A stretch of DNA of 22,941 nt from a virus. The DNA lies in IMG/VR virus record IMGVR_UViG_3300010160_002841, positions 1 through 22,941 of that record; one strand, given 5' to 3'. Every line of letters begins with the position of its first letter. Position 1 is the stretch's first letter. Of this stretch, positions 22,373 through 22,941 are shown piece after piece. Below the pieces are notes generated by a model, which worked only from the letters and a program-made list of their open reading frames with translations, did not search any database and was not told where the DNA came from. The position numbers and the translations under genes are program-made.

Positions 22373-22941
22373 ATGCCAAAAGCTAAATTTATATCTAAAG
22401 ACGATTGCCTCAGAGCAATGGATAACACTAAAAGTAATAGAGGAGCAGCTCGATTTCTTCGTTGCAGCTTTGTCCATTATAAGAAGTATGCCAGAACTTA
22501 TGTAAATGATCAAGGAATAACTCTATGGGAGGTTCATAAGAATCCAGCCGGAATAGGTATTCCTAAATATCTTCCTAACAAAGGCAAGCAAGCACCTCTT
22601 AAAGAATTAATAGAAGGAAAGATATCAGTTGCTTCTTTTGAACCGGCCAAAATCAAACAGAGATTAATCTTTAAGGGTACTTGAAAGAGGAATGTAGTCG
22701 ATGTGGCTTTCATGAAGAGAGAGTAACAGATCATAAAATACCTTTGATACTTCAATTCAAGGATAAGAATAAAGTTAACTATGAGCTTACCAATATAGAA
22801 CTTATGTGCTACAATTGCTCTTTCCTGTACTCGGTATCACCTATTACCGACAAGCAAGTAGCAGCAGCAGAGGATTCTGTAGACAGACAAGTAAGAGATT
22901 TTGATTGGGAGGTAGATGATGCAATGAAAGAGCATCTAGAA
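22373..22941 (+). pseudogene. HTH plus HNH-type zinc protein, broken by a 1-base frameshift; 3' end outside window
   Basis: The first frame (22373-22684, 103 residues) has a helix-turn-helix-like segment (NRGAARFLRCSFVHYKKYA) and ends abruptly at RLIFKGT. From 22678 another frame continues with YLKEECSRCGFHE, a DHKIPL segment and ELTNIELMCYNCSF: two CxxC pairs around a DH...N core, as in HNH-type nucleases. Adding one base in TTTAAGGG (22670-22677) would join them as F-K-G-Y-L-K-E-E-C. As I recall, related marine phages carry this as one protein with both parts. The second frame is open to the end of the window. It is probably a DNA-binding or nicking protein; the lesion is a true mutation or a homopolymer error. 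Confidence 0.7.

Noticed and set aside
22159-22428. Minus-strand reading frame rich in Ser
   Set aside because: It is the complement of the GAA/GAT-rich acidic tail of the gene at 21968; low complexity, no start context, opposite to all other genes.
22670-22681. Programmed -1 ribosomal frameshift
   Set aside because: CTTTAAG is not an X-XXY-YYZ slippery site in the right frame and no strong downstream stem was seen; a one-base loss explains it more simply.
1-22941. tRNA genes, insertion sequences or attachment sites
   Set aside because: Intergenic gaps are only a few to about 60 bases long, with no cloverleaf, transposase or flanking repeats seen by eye.

Overview
The window looks like part of a large, AT-rich tailed-phage (Caudoviricetes) genome. 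All genes lie on the + strand, packed end to end with frequent ATGA or short stop/start overlaps, and no stretch over 300 bases lacks a gene. The host is uncertain. The Bacteroidota-like signal peptide ending in SFSQ (gene at 1080) and the scarcity of Shine-Dalgarno sites (clear ones only before 818 and 21575) suggest a Bacteroidota host. The combination of glycan genes and small conserved phage genes suggests a large, possibly marine, myovirus-like phage. No structural or replication gene is present to settle this.

Layout. (1) 2-1478: lysis module, with the 3' end of a GH19 endolysin, a holin and two out-of-frame overlapping membrane/periplasm proteins that resemble spanins, closed by a strong intrinsic terminator. 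(2) 1542-2951: DUF3310 protein, PD-(D/E)XK nuclease with a four-Cys cluster, small ribbon-helix-helix-like protein. (3) 2956-6823: two GT4-type glycosyltransferases (the first broken by two stops), a zinc-ribbon protein and a GT2 glycosyltransferase. (4) 6820-10882: Gmd, GDP-fucose synthase, an RfbH/E1-like sugar 3-dehydratase and a GT11 fucosyltransferase (broken by one stop). Gmd, fucose synthase and GT11 together would make and use GDP-L-fucose. (5) 10886-18300: RmlB-like dehydratase, HAD phosphatase, NeuB-like synthase, ThDP enzyme of the acetolactate-synthase family, SDR, AroB-like sugar-phosphate cyclase, ASKHA sugar kinase and a second epimerase/dehydratase. This looks like one coupled operon for an unusual sugar or cyclitol. 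(6) 18297-20950: small DUF4254-like protein (broken by a stop), GT-B-like protein and a large GT2 enzyme. (7) 20976-22941: small phage proteins, a DksA/TraR-like zinc finger with an acidic tail, and a frameshifted HTH plus HNH-type protein running off the end.

Together, modules 3-6 would supply nucleotide-activated sugars and the transferases to attach them to the virion or host surface (inference). The main oddities are the phage-borne ThDP/cyclase/kinase cassette at 12133-18300, and five reading-frame lesions (four premature stops, one 1-base deletion) in genes whose frames and motifs are otherwise intact on both sides. The lesions may be sequence error or real decay and should be checked first.
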